A program made the translations under genes and the position numbers. 17,387 nt of DNA, taken from assembly GCA_039811765.1 (NCBI GenBank), contig JBDHZF010000052.1, positions 1-17,387 of the forward strand, in the 5' to 3' direction. Below the pieces are notes generated by a model. It worked only from the letters and a program-made list of their open reading frames with translations, searched no databases and had not been told where the DNA came from. This stretch comes from JAGQUL01 sp039811765 (GTDB lineage Bacteria > Actinomycetota > Thermoleophilia > Gaiellales > SKUG01). The stretch's first letter is position 1, and every line of letters starts with the position of its first letter. This document shows positions 1 through 6,350 of this stretch, one piece after another.

Positions 1-504
1 CTCCTTCACGCCGTGCGCAGGGTTGTGGGTGAGCATGTCGCACTGCACCGCGTACGACAGCATGCCCTTGAGCACGGTGAGCGTCTTGTTGATCGCGCGG
101 TGCCCGCCGTACTCGTTGTCGGGGAACTTCTCGCGCATCACCTGCTTCATCTGCGCCATCATCTTGCGCACCACCTGCCGATCGACCGTGTCGATGCGAC
201 GATGGCCGATCATCGGCTCGATCCGCAGCCGGTAGTGCACTTCCACGTCGCGGTAGTAGGCAGGCGAGCAATTTACCTTCACGTGGTTCTCGCGCCACTC
301 CTGGAACAGTTGCGCGACCGTCCACTCCGGGCGCGTCGCCACGCCCGCGCGCTGGCGATCGATGATCACGTCGTACGCGGCCTTCGCCTGTGCCTTCGTC
401 GTCCACGCACGGTTGAACTCGCGCTGTCGGTCGCCGTGTTCGTCGAACCACTGGATGCCGTAACTGCGCCTGCCGGACGGGTACTTGCGCTCGATCACGC
501 CCAT
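1..504 (-). CDS. Tyrosine-recombinase (phage-type) integrase, N-terminal part; gene runs off the left edge
   Basis: The 168 visible residues match the first two domains of a phage or ICE integrase. Residues about 1-52 look like the Arm-DNA-binding (AP2-like) domain: a basic start (MGVIERKYPSGRRSYGIQWF) and a W-TTKAQAKAAYD helix. Residues about 60-165 look like the SAM-like core-binding domain, which ends in LSYAVQCDMLTHNPAHGVKE, the usual 'A...G.i..NP...V' exit before the catalytic domain. The catalytic R-H-R-Y domain would lie left of base 1 and cannot be judged. The ATG at 504-502 has a GAGG Shine-Dalgarno 7 nt upstream. No stop or frameshift is seen. The neighbour at the 5' end is the 3' end of tRNA-Glu, the classic integration target for this family. 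The enzyme would integrate and excise an element lying mostly outside the window. Confidence 0.88.
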   Translation of the reverse strand, partial: MGVIERKYPSGRRSYGIQWFDEHGDRQREFNRAWTTKAQAKAAYDVIIDRQRAGVATRPEWTVAQLFQEWRENHVKVNCSPAYYRDVEVHYRLRIEPMIGHRRIDTVDRQVVRKMMAQMKQVMREKFPDNEYGGHRAINKTLTVLKGMLSYAVQCDMLTHNPAHGVKE

Positions 505-545
505 CGCTGAACCTCGCAGTGCCACTTTTGGTGCCACTTTCAGCG
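505..545. repeat. Tandem direct repeats inside an inverted repeat, upstream of the integrase
   Basis: GTGCCACTTT occurs at 519-528 and 531-540, a 12-bp spacing, and reads AAAGTGGCAC twice on the integrase strand. An inverted pair CGCTGAA (505-511) and TTCAGCG (539-545) encloses both copies. The block abuts the integrase start codon and covers its Shine-Dalgarno. I infer an integrase arm-type site or an operator for self- or Xis-type regulation. The repeats are seen directly; the function is a guess. Confidence 0.55.
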
Positions 546-573
546 TAGCGAGCGCAATTCACCCGTACCAGGT

Positions 574-591
574 GGCCAATCGAAATTGGCC
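574..591. other. Short perfect hairpin between tRNA-Glu and the integrase
   Basis: GGCCAAT (574-580) and ATTGGCC (585-591) form a 7-bp stem with a CGAA loop. It lies 24 bp beyond the tRNA-Glu 3' end, in the direction of tRNA transcription. No T-run follows on the minus strand, so it is not a classic intrinsic terminator. It could be a processing or termination hairpin, or part of the element's attachment region. Confidence 0.4.
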
Positions 592-614
592 GCTTGCAGG
601 AGAAACGACGTGAG

Positions 615-687
615 TACCCCGTACGGGATTCGAACCCGTGCTACCGGCGTGAAAGGCCAGCGTCCTAGGCCACTAGACGAACGGGGC
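615..687 (-). tRNA. tRNA-Glu (anticodon TTC)
   Basis: The minus strand folds as a 73-nt cloverleaf. The acceptor stem is GCCCCGT with ACGGGGT, including a G1-U72 wobble and discriminator A73 at 615. The anticodon stem CTGGC/GCCGG closes the loop CTTTCAC, giving anticodon TTC at 651-653. The T arm is ACGGG-TTCGAAT-CCCGT. CCA is not encoded. The 3' end faces the integrase, so this gene is the likely integration target. Its 5' end carries the last codons and stop of the amidohydrolase gene. Confidence 0.96.
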
Positions 688-1938
688 AGGATTGCCCCAG
701 CTTACACGATCCACCGCGCGCACTGGAAGGGCGGGGGTGGCGAGATGGGCGAGCGTGCAGATGAGCAGGTGCACGCCGACGCGCCGCGACTCCGGCATCG
801 ACATGAACGAGGTAGCGACGGGGACATGCGCGCCGAAGTCGTCTCGCTGCAGGAGCGCGACACCAACTTGCATCGCGCTCTGCAACGCACGCGCCGTACG
901 CGCATGGTCGTGGGTATCGAGTACGTCGAGCGCGGCGATCGCAAGGTCGAACACCTCCTCCGCGTCGCCGTCGCCGAACGCCACGTGCAATCCGGCGGCG
1001 AGTAGTTCGCTCGCGCGGCGCATCGCCGGATCCTCGATCGGCATGTGCGCGTCGAACGCCGGGCGCGGCGGGTCGATCGTGGACGTGTCCTGCCCCGCGC
1101 CGATGCCGAACAACCGTCGCGCGTTGCCGCCGAGCAACCCGCGCGTCGCCGCGTCGTCCCACCCGCATGCTCGCGCGAGGCGCACGCTCATCTGCAGGCC
1201 CAAGCGCGCGCTGCCATATGGCGGATCGCTGCCGTGCAGCACGCGCGCAGGATCGCATGACGACAGCAGCGTCGCGAGATCGGTGGGCCGCCACCACGAC
1301 GTGTCGAACGCCACGTTCGGGACCTCGCGAGTCGCGTCGACGATCCACGCGATGTCGCTGATCGCCGCATGCGCGAGCAGGAACGTGGCGTCCGGGAATT
1401 CGCGCGCGAGCTCGACGACGCCCTCCCCCAGCCGATCCATGCCGCGCCCCGCGTGGATCAATATCGGCGCCGCGGCTTCGTTCGCCACAGCCGCGGTCTG
1501 CCATGCGACGTCGTCGTCCATCGCGAAACGTTCGGCGCGCGGATGCCACTTCAAGCCAACCGCGCCGGATGCCAATCCCGCCTGCGCGTCGCGCGCTGGA
1601 TCACCCGCTCGCGGATCGCAGCGATGCAGCGCGAGCAGCCGCCCGCCGCTCGCCGCGGCGACGTCGCGAATCCGCTCGTTCTCGGCGACGTACCCGTCTG
1701 GTTGGTGCAGCGCGGTGACGAGCGCGAAGTGCATCCCGGCTTCGTCGAGCTGGTCGAGCAGTCGCTGTTCGTCCATGCGCGAACCGTCGGAATCGACGCC
1801 GATGTGGCAGTGCGCGTCCACGCGAGCATCGTCCTCGGGCACGAGCGCGAGCGCGTCCACCGTCCACGCATGCAGGTGGCGGCGCGCCAGCTGCAGCAGT
1901 TCGTCGGTGCCGATCACGTCCACGTCGAGTTCGCGCAT
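673..1938 (-). CDS. Amidohydrolase-2 family metal-dependent hydrolase with a C-terminal extension
   Basis: This 421-residue protein has a TIM-barrel amidohydrolase core in residues about 40-280. It shows an HCH metal motif (His43, His45), LKWHPR (Lys130), IHAGRG (His162), LLAHAA (His190), HGSDPPY (Asp238) and a closing GNARRLF. Family members hydrolyse or decarboxylate small cyclic or aromatic substrates; the substrate cannot be told here. Residues about 290-421 form an extra, mostly helical region that I do not recognise. I chose the ATG at 1938 over an in-frame upstream ATG at 1971, which would overlap the divergent gene at 1953; homology starts well inside either. The stop codon lies 15 nt inside the tRNA-Glu gene, which is unusual. 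The leader of 14 bp shared with the divergent gene leaves almost no room for promoters. Confidence 0.85.
   Translation of the reverse strand: MRELDVDVIGTDELLQLARRHLHAWTVDALALVPEDDARVDAHCHIGVDSDGSRMDEQRLLDQLDEAGMHFALVTALHQPDGYVAENERIRDVAAASGGRLLALHRCDPRAGDPARDAQAGLASGAVGLKWHPRAERFAMDDDVAWQTAAVANEAAAPILIHAGRGMDRLGEGVVELAREFPDATFLLAHAAISDIAWIVDATREVPNVAFDTSWWRPTDLATLLSSCDPARVLHGSDPPYGSARLGLQMSVRLARACGWDDAATRGLLGGNARRLFGIGAGQDTSTIDPPRPAFDAHMPIEDPAMRRASELLAAGLHVAFGDGDAEEVFDLAIAALDVLDTHDHARTARALQSAMQVGVALLQRDDFGAHVPVATSFMSMPESRRVGVHLLICTLAHLATPALPVRAVDRVSWGNPAPFV
683..704 (-). promoter_or_regulatory. Possible tRNA-Glu promoter -10 and leader hairpin
   Basis: TAAGCT at 699-704 fits a TAnnnT -10 box 11 nt ahead of the tRNA 5' end. 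No clear -35 is seen. Within this leader, GGGGCA pairs with TGCCCC (683-688 with 693-698 on the plus strand, 4-nt loop). The leader could therefore pair with the first bases of the tRNA acceptor stem. Both elements lie inside the 3' end of the amidohydrolase coding region. The pairing is seen; activity is inferred. Confidence 0.3.
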
Positions 1939-1940
1939 GC

Positions 1941-1946
1941 CAGTAT
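1941..1946 (+). promoter_or_regulatory. Possible -10 box for the Rho-like gene
   Basis: CAGTAT lies 6 nt before the ATG at 1953, the same spacing as stronger -10 candidates at other genes in this window. It keeps the A at position 2 and T at position 6 of the -10 consensus. It would give a leaderless transcript. No -35 is recognisable, and the whole gap to the divergent gene is only 14 bp. Confidence 0.25.
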
Positions 1947-1952
1947 CCAACC

Positions 1953-2834
1953 ATGCCCGCCGACAACGCAACCACCGGCATCGTGTTTCCGCACCAGCAC
2001 GTGCCGATCACGCGCGCGAACGCGCCGCGTCAGGCAACGCCACTGGAGCTCGCCGCGCCGCTCGCGCTCGGCCAGCGCGGCCTGGTGATCGCGCCGCCGC
2101 GATGCGGCGCAACCACCGTGCTGCGATGGCTCGGCTCGGCGCTCGCCGACGCGGGCGTGGACGTGCGCGCGATCCTCGTGGACCGCCCAGTCGAGGAGCA
2201 GCTCGAATGGCGCGAGGAGCTGCCAGGCGTTCGGATCACGGGCACGACCAGCGACGTGGAAGGCCCCGAGGATCACCTTCGGCTCGCGACGGTGTTCGAC
2301 GAAGCGCGCGCCGATTCGCTCGCGGGAGCCGACGTGGCCGTGCTCGTGGATTCGTTCGGCGCGCTCGCTCGAGCGCTCGCCGCCACGCACGATCACAGCG
2401 ACGGTCGCGTGCTCGACGGTGGACTGCCGCAGACCGCGATGCGGGAACTGCGCGGCTGGTTCAGCATAGCGCGCGCCGTGGAACCTGGCCATGAAGACCA
2501 AGGCACGCTCACGATCATCGGCACTGCGCTCGCAGGCACCGCGCAGCAGCTCGACGAGGTCGTGCTGCACGAGCTGGTGGGCACCGGCAACGTGGAGTGG
2601 CGGCTGGACGAGCACGCGATGCGCAGCGGGCTGTTTCCACCCATCGACGTGATCGCCTCTGGTGCGCGACGTACGGAGCTGATCCTCGGCGAGACGGAAG
2701 CGGACCGTCGCGCCGCGTTGCGCGCGGAAGTGGATCGGCATGGGGTCGTTGCCGGGTTGGGGCTGCTGATCGATCGGATCGACGACGCGGGCAGCCTCGA
2801 CGCGGTGATCGATCAGGTCGCGGCGTCGCGCTGA
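1953..2834 (+). CDS. Short Rho-like protein: Rho ATPase-domain paralogue with a degenerate ATP site
   Basis: The 293 residues align along their whole length with the C-terminal motor domain of transcription terminator Rho. Examples are LALGQRGLVIAPP, the Walker B strand VAVLVDS (Asp133), GRVLDGGLP (Q-loop region), GTLTIIGTALAGT, LDEVVLHELVGTGNVEW, GLFPPIDVIASGARRTEL. The N-terminal RNA-binding cold-shock domain is absent; the protein starts at the linker. Walker A reads APPRCGATT where Rho has APPKAGKT, so the nucleotide-binding lysine is Ala53. The DERPEE segment holding Rho's catalytic Glu (Glu211 in E. coli) has become DRPVEE, losing that Glu. The R-loop lysine region reads TAQQLDE. The arginine finger (Arg239 in SGAR) is kept. 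It is probably not an active helicase; it may bind Rho subunits, RNA or a nucleotide passively. Its role is unknown. It overlaps the convergent membrane gene by 22 bp. Confidence 0.85.
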   Translation: MPADNATTGIVFPHQHVPITRANAPRQATPLELAAPLALGQRGLVIAPPRCGATTVLRWLGSALADAGVDVRAILVDRPVEEQLEWREELPGVRITGTTSDVEGPEDHLRLATVFDEARADSLAGADVAVLVDSFGALARALAATHDHSDGRVLDGGLPQTAMRELRGWFSIARAVEPGHEDQGTLTIIGTALAGTAQQLDEVVLHELVGTGNVEWRLDEHAMRSGLFPPIDVIASGARRTELILGETEADRRAALRAEVDRHGVVAGLGLLIDRIDDAGSLDAVIDQVAASR

Positions 2835-3163
2835 TTGCGCCGCCTCGCGAGGCGATGCGCGAGCGTCCAGCTGTGCGCGCACGCCACGTAGAACGCGCCC
2901 ATGATCGTCATCGTGAGCACGATCGCGACGCCACCACCGTCGAACTTCGACACGAGCACGAGCCCGAGGATCACGTGCAATCCAGCGAACGCGTACATCG
3001 CGGCAACAAGCCGCGCGCCGGGCCGGCGCAGCATCGCCGCAGGCTGGTTCCACGAGCCGCGGCGCGGCCCCCAGCGCAATGCCACGCCGAGCAGCGCCGC
3101 GCCGAACACGGCGAAGCCCACGAGCATGGCGACGACGATGACGATGTCTGACGTGGTTCCCAT
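2813..3163 (-). CDS. Small membrane protein, three predicted helices, function unknown
   Basis: The 116 residues show three hydrophobic stretches: about 7-30, 53-72 and 77-98. Between helices 1 and 2 is a basic loop (RWGPRRGSWNQ), and the tail is very basic (AHRLARRRNQRDAAT). I do not recognise a family. The ATG at 3163 is preceded directly by GGGAG, closer than a usual Shine-Dalgarno. A longer in-frame reading up to 3787 has no membrane-protein character upstream and is antisense to another gene, so I rejected it. The 3' end overlaps the convergent Rho-like gene by 22 bp. The 150-bp gap on its 5' side is shared with the divergent gene at 3314. Confidence 0.7.
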   Translation of the reverse strand: MGTTSDIVIVVAMLVGFAVFGAALLGVALRWGPRRGSWNQPAAMLRRPGARLVAAMYAFAGLHVILGLVLVSKFDGGGVAIVLTMTIMGAFYVACAHSWTLAHRLARRRNQRDAAT

Positions 3164-3301
3164 CTCCCGTCTATCGATTTCCCCGCCACGGGCGTTCGCT
3201 AGACCCGCCGCGACGGCCTGATCGTGGCCCCTTTCACACAACTCGTCGCCGAATTGTTCCAACAGGTCGACACAAGTGGCGATCAGTCCAGGAAGGCGGG
3301 C

Positions 3302-3307
3302 TAGGAT
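3302..3307 (+). promoter_or_regulatory. -10 box TAGGAT, leaderless-type start
   Basis: TAGGAT sits 6 nt before the ATG at 3314, so transcription would begin at or next to the start codon. The same hexamer at the same spacing is found before the gene starting at 13266 and before tRNA-Lys. No convincing -35 is seen. An AGGA within it could alternatively act as a weak Shine-Dalgarno. Confidence 0.45.
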
Positions 3308-3313
3308 CGCTGC

Positions 3314-3913
3314 ATGACTTTGCCGCCGATCGACTCCACGGACATCGACGCCCTGCTTCGGCGCGTGCTCGAAATCAGCGTGCCACTGCACGAGACGATC
3401 GCGCCGTTCGACGAGGTCGACGCTCGCTACGAGCTCGCCGGCGCGCCGGGCGTGGCGTTCTTCCAGCGCGATGCGGGCGACGTGATCGGCCATGTGAGCG
3501 GCAGCCCCAGCCCAGCGCTCATGCCGCCGCTCGACGATCTGCGCCGCCGCCACCTCGATCTCGTCGGCGCGAACGCCGACACCGACAACAGCCACCTGCT
3601 GCCCCTGCTGCTGCTCAGCTGTTACCTCGCCGATCCGGACACGAGCGCGCGCCTCGGCCTGGATCAGATCGCCTCGCGCCGCCCCGCTGCCGTTCGCCCG
3701 CTCGACGAGGAACAAGGCCAGCACGACCCCGATCTGCAGCCGCTCGACGCGGCCCTGCGCGCGTGGGTGCCGCTGCGCGCGCTGCACCTGCCAGACCTTG
3801 CCGACGAGTCATGGCCGGCGATCTTGGAATTCGTCTTCCCCAACGATCGCTACGAACGGCACGTGCCGTGGGAGGGCCGCGCGGGCGAGACCGCGCACGT
3901 GCCCGGCGCCTGA
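3314..3913 (+). CDS. Hypothetical protein, 199 residues, no recognised domain
   Basis: The reading frame is open from an ATG with a well-placed TAGGAT upstream, and its codon use looks normal for the window. The protein is acidic and soluble-looking, with no signal peptide. The only long hydrophobic patch is a Leu-rich run around residues 94-104 (HLLPLLLLSCYLA), which reads as a buried helix. There is a DEEQGQHDPD acidic segment at about 131-140 and a C-terminal FPNDRYERHVPWEG. I recognise no family. It ends one base before the convergent ABC permease gene ends, with the two stop codons forming CTGATTCAG, so there is no space for a terminator between them. Confidence 0.6.
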   Translation: MTLPPIDSTDIDALLRRVLEISVPLHETIAPFDEVDARYELAGAPGVAFFQRDAGDVIGHVSGSPSPALMPPLDDLRRRHLDLVGANADTDNSHLLPLLLLSCYLADPDTSARLGLDQIASRRPAAVRPLDEEQGQHDPDLQPLDAALRAWVPLRALHLPDLADESWPAILEFVFPNDRYERHVPWEGRAGETAHVPGA

Positions 3914-3914
3914 T

Positions 3915-4643
3915 TCAGTGCAGCGCTTCGCGCGGCTCCCAGCGGAACCTGCGCACCGTCCACCACGTTGCCGCGCCGCCCCACGCGACGAGCACGCCAA
4001 GCGCGCCGAGCATGCTGTGATCGCCACCCATCCATGCGTCGCGAACCGACACGATCAGCCCGGTGAGCGGCAGCATCGCGCCGAGCGACTGCACAACGTC
4101 AGGCAGCTCGTCCACGCTCGCAAGCACCGCCGCGACGAGGATCATCGCGAGATACACCGCGTTCACGATCGCCGGCGCGGCATCCGCCGACGGAATCACG
4201 CTCGCCACCGCGAACGCAATCGCGGTGAACGCCGCCGTCCCCACCACCAGCAGCGCCACGAGCGCGATCGGATCCTTCGGCATCGGCGCGTCGGCGAACG
4301 CCACTCCCACCACCACCGCAGCCGTCGTTTCGATCGCCACCACCACGAGAGTCGAGAGCACCTTCGCCGTGATGAACGTCACCGGCGTCATCGGCGTCGC
4401 CATGACGCCCTTCAGCACGCCCTGGTCGCGATGCATCGCCAGTTGCATGGTGAGCCCCTGAAACGCGGTGGAGACGATTCCCAGCGCGACCACCATCGCG
4501 AGCATGTCGTCGCCGCCATTGCCGAACGCCACGATCACGAGCAGCACGATCGGCAGCACGAACGTGAAGAACATCGTGCTCAGGTTGCGCCAGAAGATGC
4601 GCTGCTCGACGAGCACTTGTGCGCGAAGCATCCGCAAACTCAT
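3915..4643 (-). CDS. ABC-2 type transporter permease
   Basis: The 242-residue integral membrane protein has about six hydrophobic segments, at roughly 21-41, 48-68, 99-118, 127-158, 161-183 and 218-238. It has the family's usual N-terminal layout: a basic start (MSLRMLRAQVLVEQRIFWRN) followed by an F-rich first helix, then a GVLKGVMATPMTPVTFITAK segment typical of ABC-2 permeases between helices 2 and 3. Its ATG overlaps the stop of the ATPase gene (ATGA), so the two are translationally coupled and form one exporter. As a half-size permease it would act as a dimer. The family exports drugs, lipids or polymers; the substrate cannot be read here. Confidence 0.88.
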   Translation of the reverse strand: MSLRMLRAQVLVEQRIFWRNLSTMFFTFVLPIVLLVIVAFGNGGDDMLAMVVALGIVSTAFQGLTMQLAMHRDQGVLKGVMATPMTPVTFITAKVLSTLVVVAIETTAAVVVGVAFADAPMPKDPIALVALLVVGTAAFTAIAFAVASVIPSADAAPAIVNAVYLAMILVAAVLASVDELPDVVQSLGAMLPLTGLIVSVRDAWMGGDHSMLGALGVLVAWGGAATWWTVRRFRWEPREALH

Positions 4644-5593
4644 CGCACGCCCGCTTCCGCTTCGCCGGTGAGCGCGAGATAGCTCTCTTCCAGGCTCGGC
4701 GCTCGAACGTCGAGTTCGTCCAGCTCGATGCCGCGATCGACCGCCCAACTGCACAGCTGTGCGAGCGCGCTGGTGGGCTCGTCTGTGCGCAGGTCGAATC
4801 GTCCGGGCTCGATCAACCCGAGCCGGATCGACTCCGGCAACTCGCCCGCGTCGAACCGGCTCGGCACGCGCGCTCGAATCATCGTGCCGAGGTGAAGCTG
4901 TCGGGCAAGTTCGTCGGGCGCGCCCTCGCCACGCACGCGCCCGCCACCGAGCACGACCACGCGTTCGCACAGGCGAGCAGCCTCCTCCATGTAGTGCGTC
5001 GTGAGCAGCACGCTCAAGCCCTCGTCCACGAGCCCGGCGATCATGTCCCACGCTTTGCGACGAGCACCGGGATCGAAGCCGGTCGTCGGCTCGTCGAGAA
5101 GCAGAAGCTCGGGACGCCCCATGAGCGCGACCGCGACGTCGAGGCGACGTTGCTGGCCACCGGAGACGCGTCGCACGCGCTGGCCGGCGACCTCGTCGAG
5201 GCCCACCATGGCGAGCACCTCGTCCACCGAGCGTGGATCGTCGTGCAACGCGGCATGATACTCGAGCGTCTCGCGCACGCTGAGATAGCGAAGGTGCCCG
5301 ACCTGTTGGGAGACGAGTCCAACGCGACGCCGAAGCGACTGTCGCTGGGCGGGATCTGCCGGGTCGAGTCCGAGCACCCGCACGGTTCCGGAATCGGCGG
5401 CGCGAAAGCCCGTGACGGTCTCGATCAGCGTGGTCTTTCCCGCGCCATTCGGGCCGAGCAAGCCGAGCACCTCGCCACGCGCCACGCGCAGCGACACACC
5501 ATCGAGCGCGCGACGCGCCGACCCGGGGTATTGCTTCACCAAAGCGTGCACGTCCAGCACGATGTGGTCCGGTGTGGATTCGCCTGCGCTCAC
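4640..5593 (-). CDS. ABC transporter ATP-binding protein, DrrA-like
   Basis: From the GTG at 5593 the protein is 317 residues. It has a Walker A GPNGAGKTT (about 47-55), Q-loop VSQQ, signature VSGGQQRR (from about 143), Walker B LLLLDEPT (from about 163) and switch His200 in LLTTHYMEE, all intact. The C-terminal extension ends in a SLEESYLALTGEAEA segment, as in DrrA/NodI-type ATPases paired with ABC-2 permeases. I chose 5593 because a TAGCCT -10 box lies 7 nt upstream and the fold begins soon after. An in-frame GTG at 5623 would add ten residues (MRAVADSLAG). It energises the permease encoded just downstream. Confidence 0.92.
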   Translation of the reverse strand: MSAGESTPDHIVLDVHALVKQYPGSARRALDGVSLRVARGEVLGLLGPNGAGKTTLIETVTGFRAADSGTVRVLGLDPADPAQRQSLRRRVGLVSQQVGHLRYLSVRETLEYHAALHDDPRSVDEVLAMVGLDEVAGQRVRRVSGGQQRRLDVAVALMGRPELLLLDEPTTGFDPGARRKAWDMIAGLVDEGLSVLLTTHYMEEAARLCERVVVLGGGRVRGEGAPDELARQLHLGTMIRARVPSRFDAGELPESIRLGLIEPGRFDLRTDEPTSALAQLCSWAVDRGIELDELDVRAPSLEESYLALTGEAEAGVR

Positions 5594-5600
5594 GCCTGCG

Positions 5601-5606
5601 AGGCTA
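5601..5606 (-). promoter_or_regulatory. Possible -10 box for the ABC transporter operon
   Basis: TAGCCT on the minus strand lies 7 nt before the GTG at 5593, which would give a leaderless transcript for the two-gene exporter operon. It counts against the longer GTG start at 5623. No -35 is evident. Confidence 0.3.
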
Positions 5607-5643
5607 TCAGCGACGGCCCGCACACCATGCGGTCACCGTTCGA

Positions 5644-6276
5644 TCACGGGATCTTGAGCTTCTGGCCCGGCTTGATGAGGTTCGGATTGCTGCCGATCAC
5701 GCCCTTGTTGGCCTTGTAGAGCTTCTGCCACGTGGTGCCATGCTTCGCGGCGATCTCCGACAACGTGTCTCCCGATTTCACCGTGACCGTGCTCGACTTC
5801 TTGGCCGTCGACTTCTTCGTCTCGGTCTTCTTGTCGTCGGTGGTCGACTCGGTGGTCTTCGCGGTCGTGGTCGTTGCCGCGCCCGTGACCGCGTCGGTGG
5901 TCGACGCGGTCGTGGTCGTGGCGGCAGGCACGGTAGCTGCTGCCGCCGTCGTGGTCGCGTTCTTCGAGCCGTAGATCTCATACACGATGCCGCCTCGCGC
6001 CACATTCGGTTCGGCGGCGCCGATCCCTTGCGGCATCACCGGCACGTACGCGCCGCCGGCGGTCGTGCTGGCCGACGTGGTCGCGACAGTCGTCGCGGCC
6101 GGAATCTCGGCAATCGGGCTTGCGGCCGCGATCGTGTACGTCGTCGTCTCCGTGGGCCCGTACAGCGGCGCAATTGAGCTTCCACCAATGATCACGTCTG
6201 TGTCCCTTCTGCGCGCCGAAGCGCTCCACGCGGCTGGTCCGGCCGCTCGCAGCATCCCGACCGCAGCGACCCGCAT
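5644..6276 (-). CDS. LysM-domain protein with a Thr/Ala-rich linker
   Basis: The last 50 residues are a clear LysM peptidoglycan-binding domain (VTVKSGDTLSEIAAKHGT, then LYKANKGVIGSNPNLIKPGQKLKIP to the stop). Before it lies a low-complexity Thr/Ala/Lys linker (about 105-160) of the type that spans cell walls. No convincing signal peptide or membrane helix is present at the N-terminus, so how it reaches the wall is unclear. The ATG at 6276 has GAGGG 7 nt upstream. A GTG at 6195 preceded by AGAAGGGA is an equally good start and would remove the odd Arg-rich first 27 residues. It sits between the PQQ-propeller gene and the ABC exporter, on the same strand. Confidence 0.82.
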   Translation of the reverse strand: MRVAAVGMLRAAGPAAWSASARRRDTDVIIGGSSIAPLYGPTETTTYTIAAASPIAEIPAATTVATTSASTTAGGAYVPVMPQGIGAAEPNVARGGIVYEIYGSKNATTTAAAATVPAATTTTASTTDAVTGAATTTTAKTTESTTDDKKTETKKSTAKKSSTVTVKSGDTLSEIAAKHGTTWQKLYKANKGVIGSNPNLIKPGQKLKIP

Positions 6277-6350
6277 GGGTCATCCCTCGCAGTCCACGGT
6301 ACGACGACCCGCACACGACCGCAAGCAGGAACCGTCGCGCGTCGAAAAAG

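Noticed and set aside
505..615. Search for a second attachment-site copy within the window
   Set aside because: I found no second copy of the tRNA-Glu 3' end in the window, so no complete element can be claimed.
1939..1971. Upstream ATG at 1971 for the amidohydrolase
   Set aside because: It would overlap the divergent Rho-like gene start, and the added residues (MRCRRAWLDTG) show no family similarity.
692..2494. Long open frame on the plus strand, 600 residues
   Set aside because: It is antisense to the amidohydrolase and runs into the Rho-like gene in another frame. It is very rich in Arg, Ser and Ala with no domain, as expected for a shadow of GC-rich coding DNA.
4619..5719. Open frame of 366 residues on the plus strand
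   Set aside because: It is exactly antisense to the ABC ATPase, which has all its motifs. The translation has no recognisable domain.
5820..5960. Repetitive GTGGTCGT-like DNA, considered as a tandem repeat or CRISPR
   Set aside because: It encodes the Thr/Ala linker of the LysM protein. The units are irregular and there are no spacers.
6277..6350. Gap between the propeller and LysM genes, checked for a terminator
   Set aside because: I saw no hairpin with a T-run and no small gene; only the LysM ribosome site (GAGGG) is supported.
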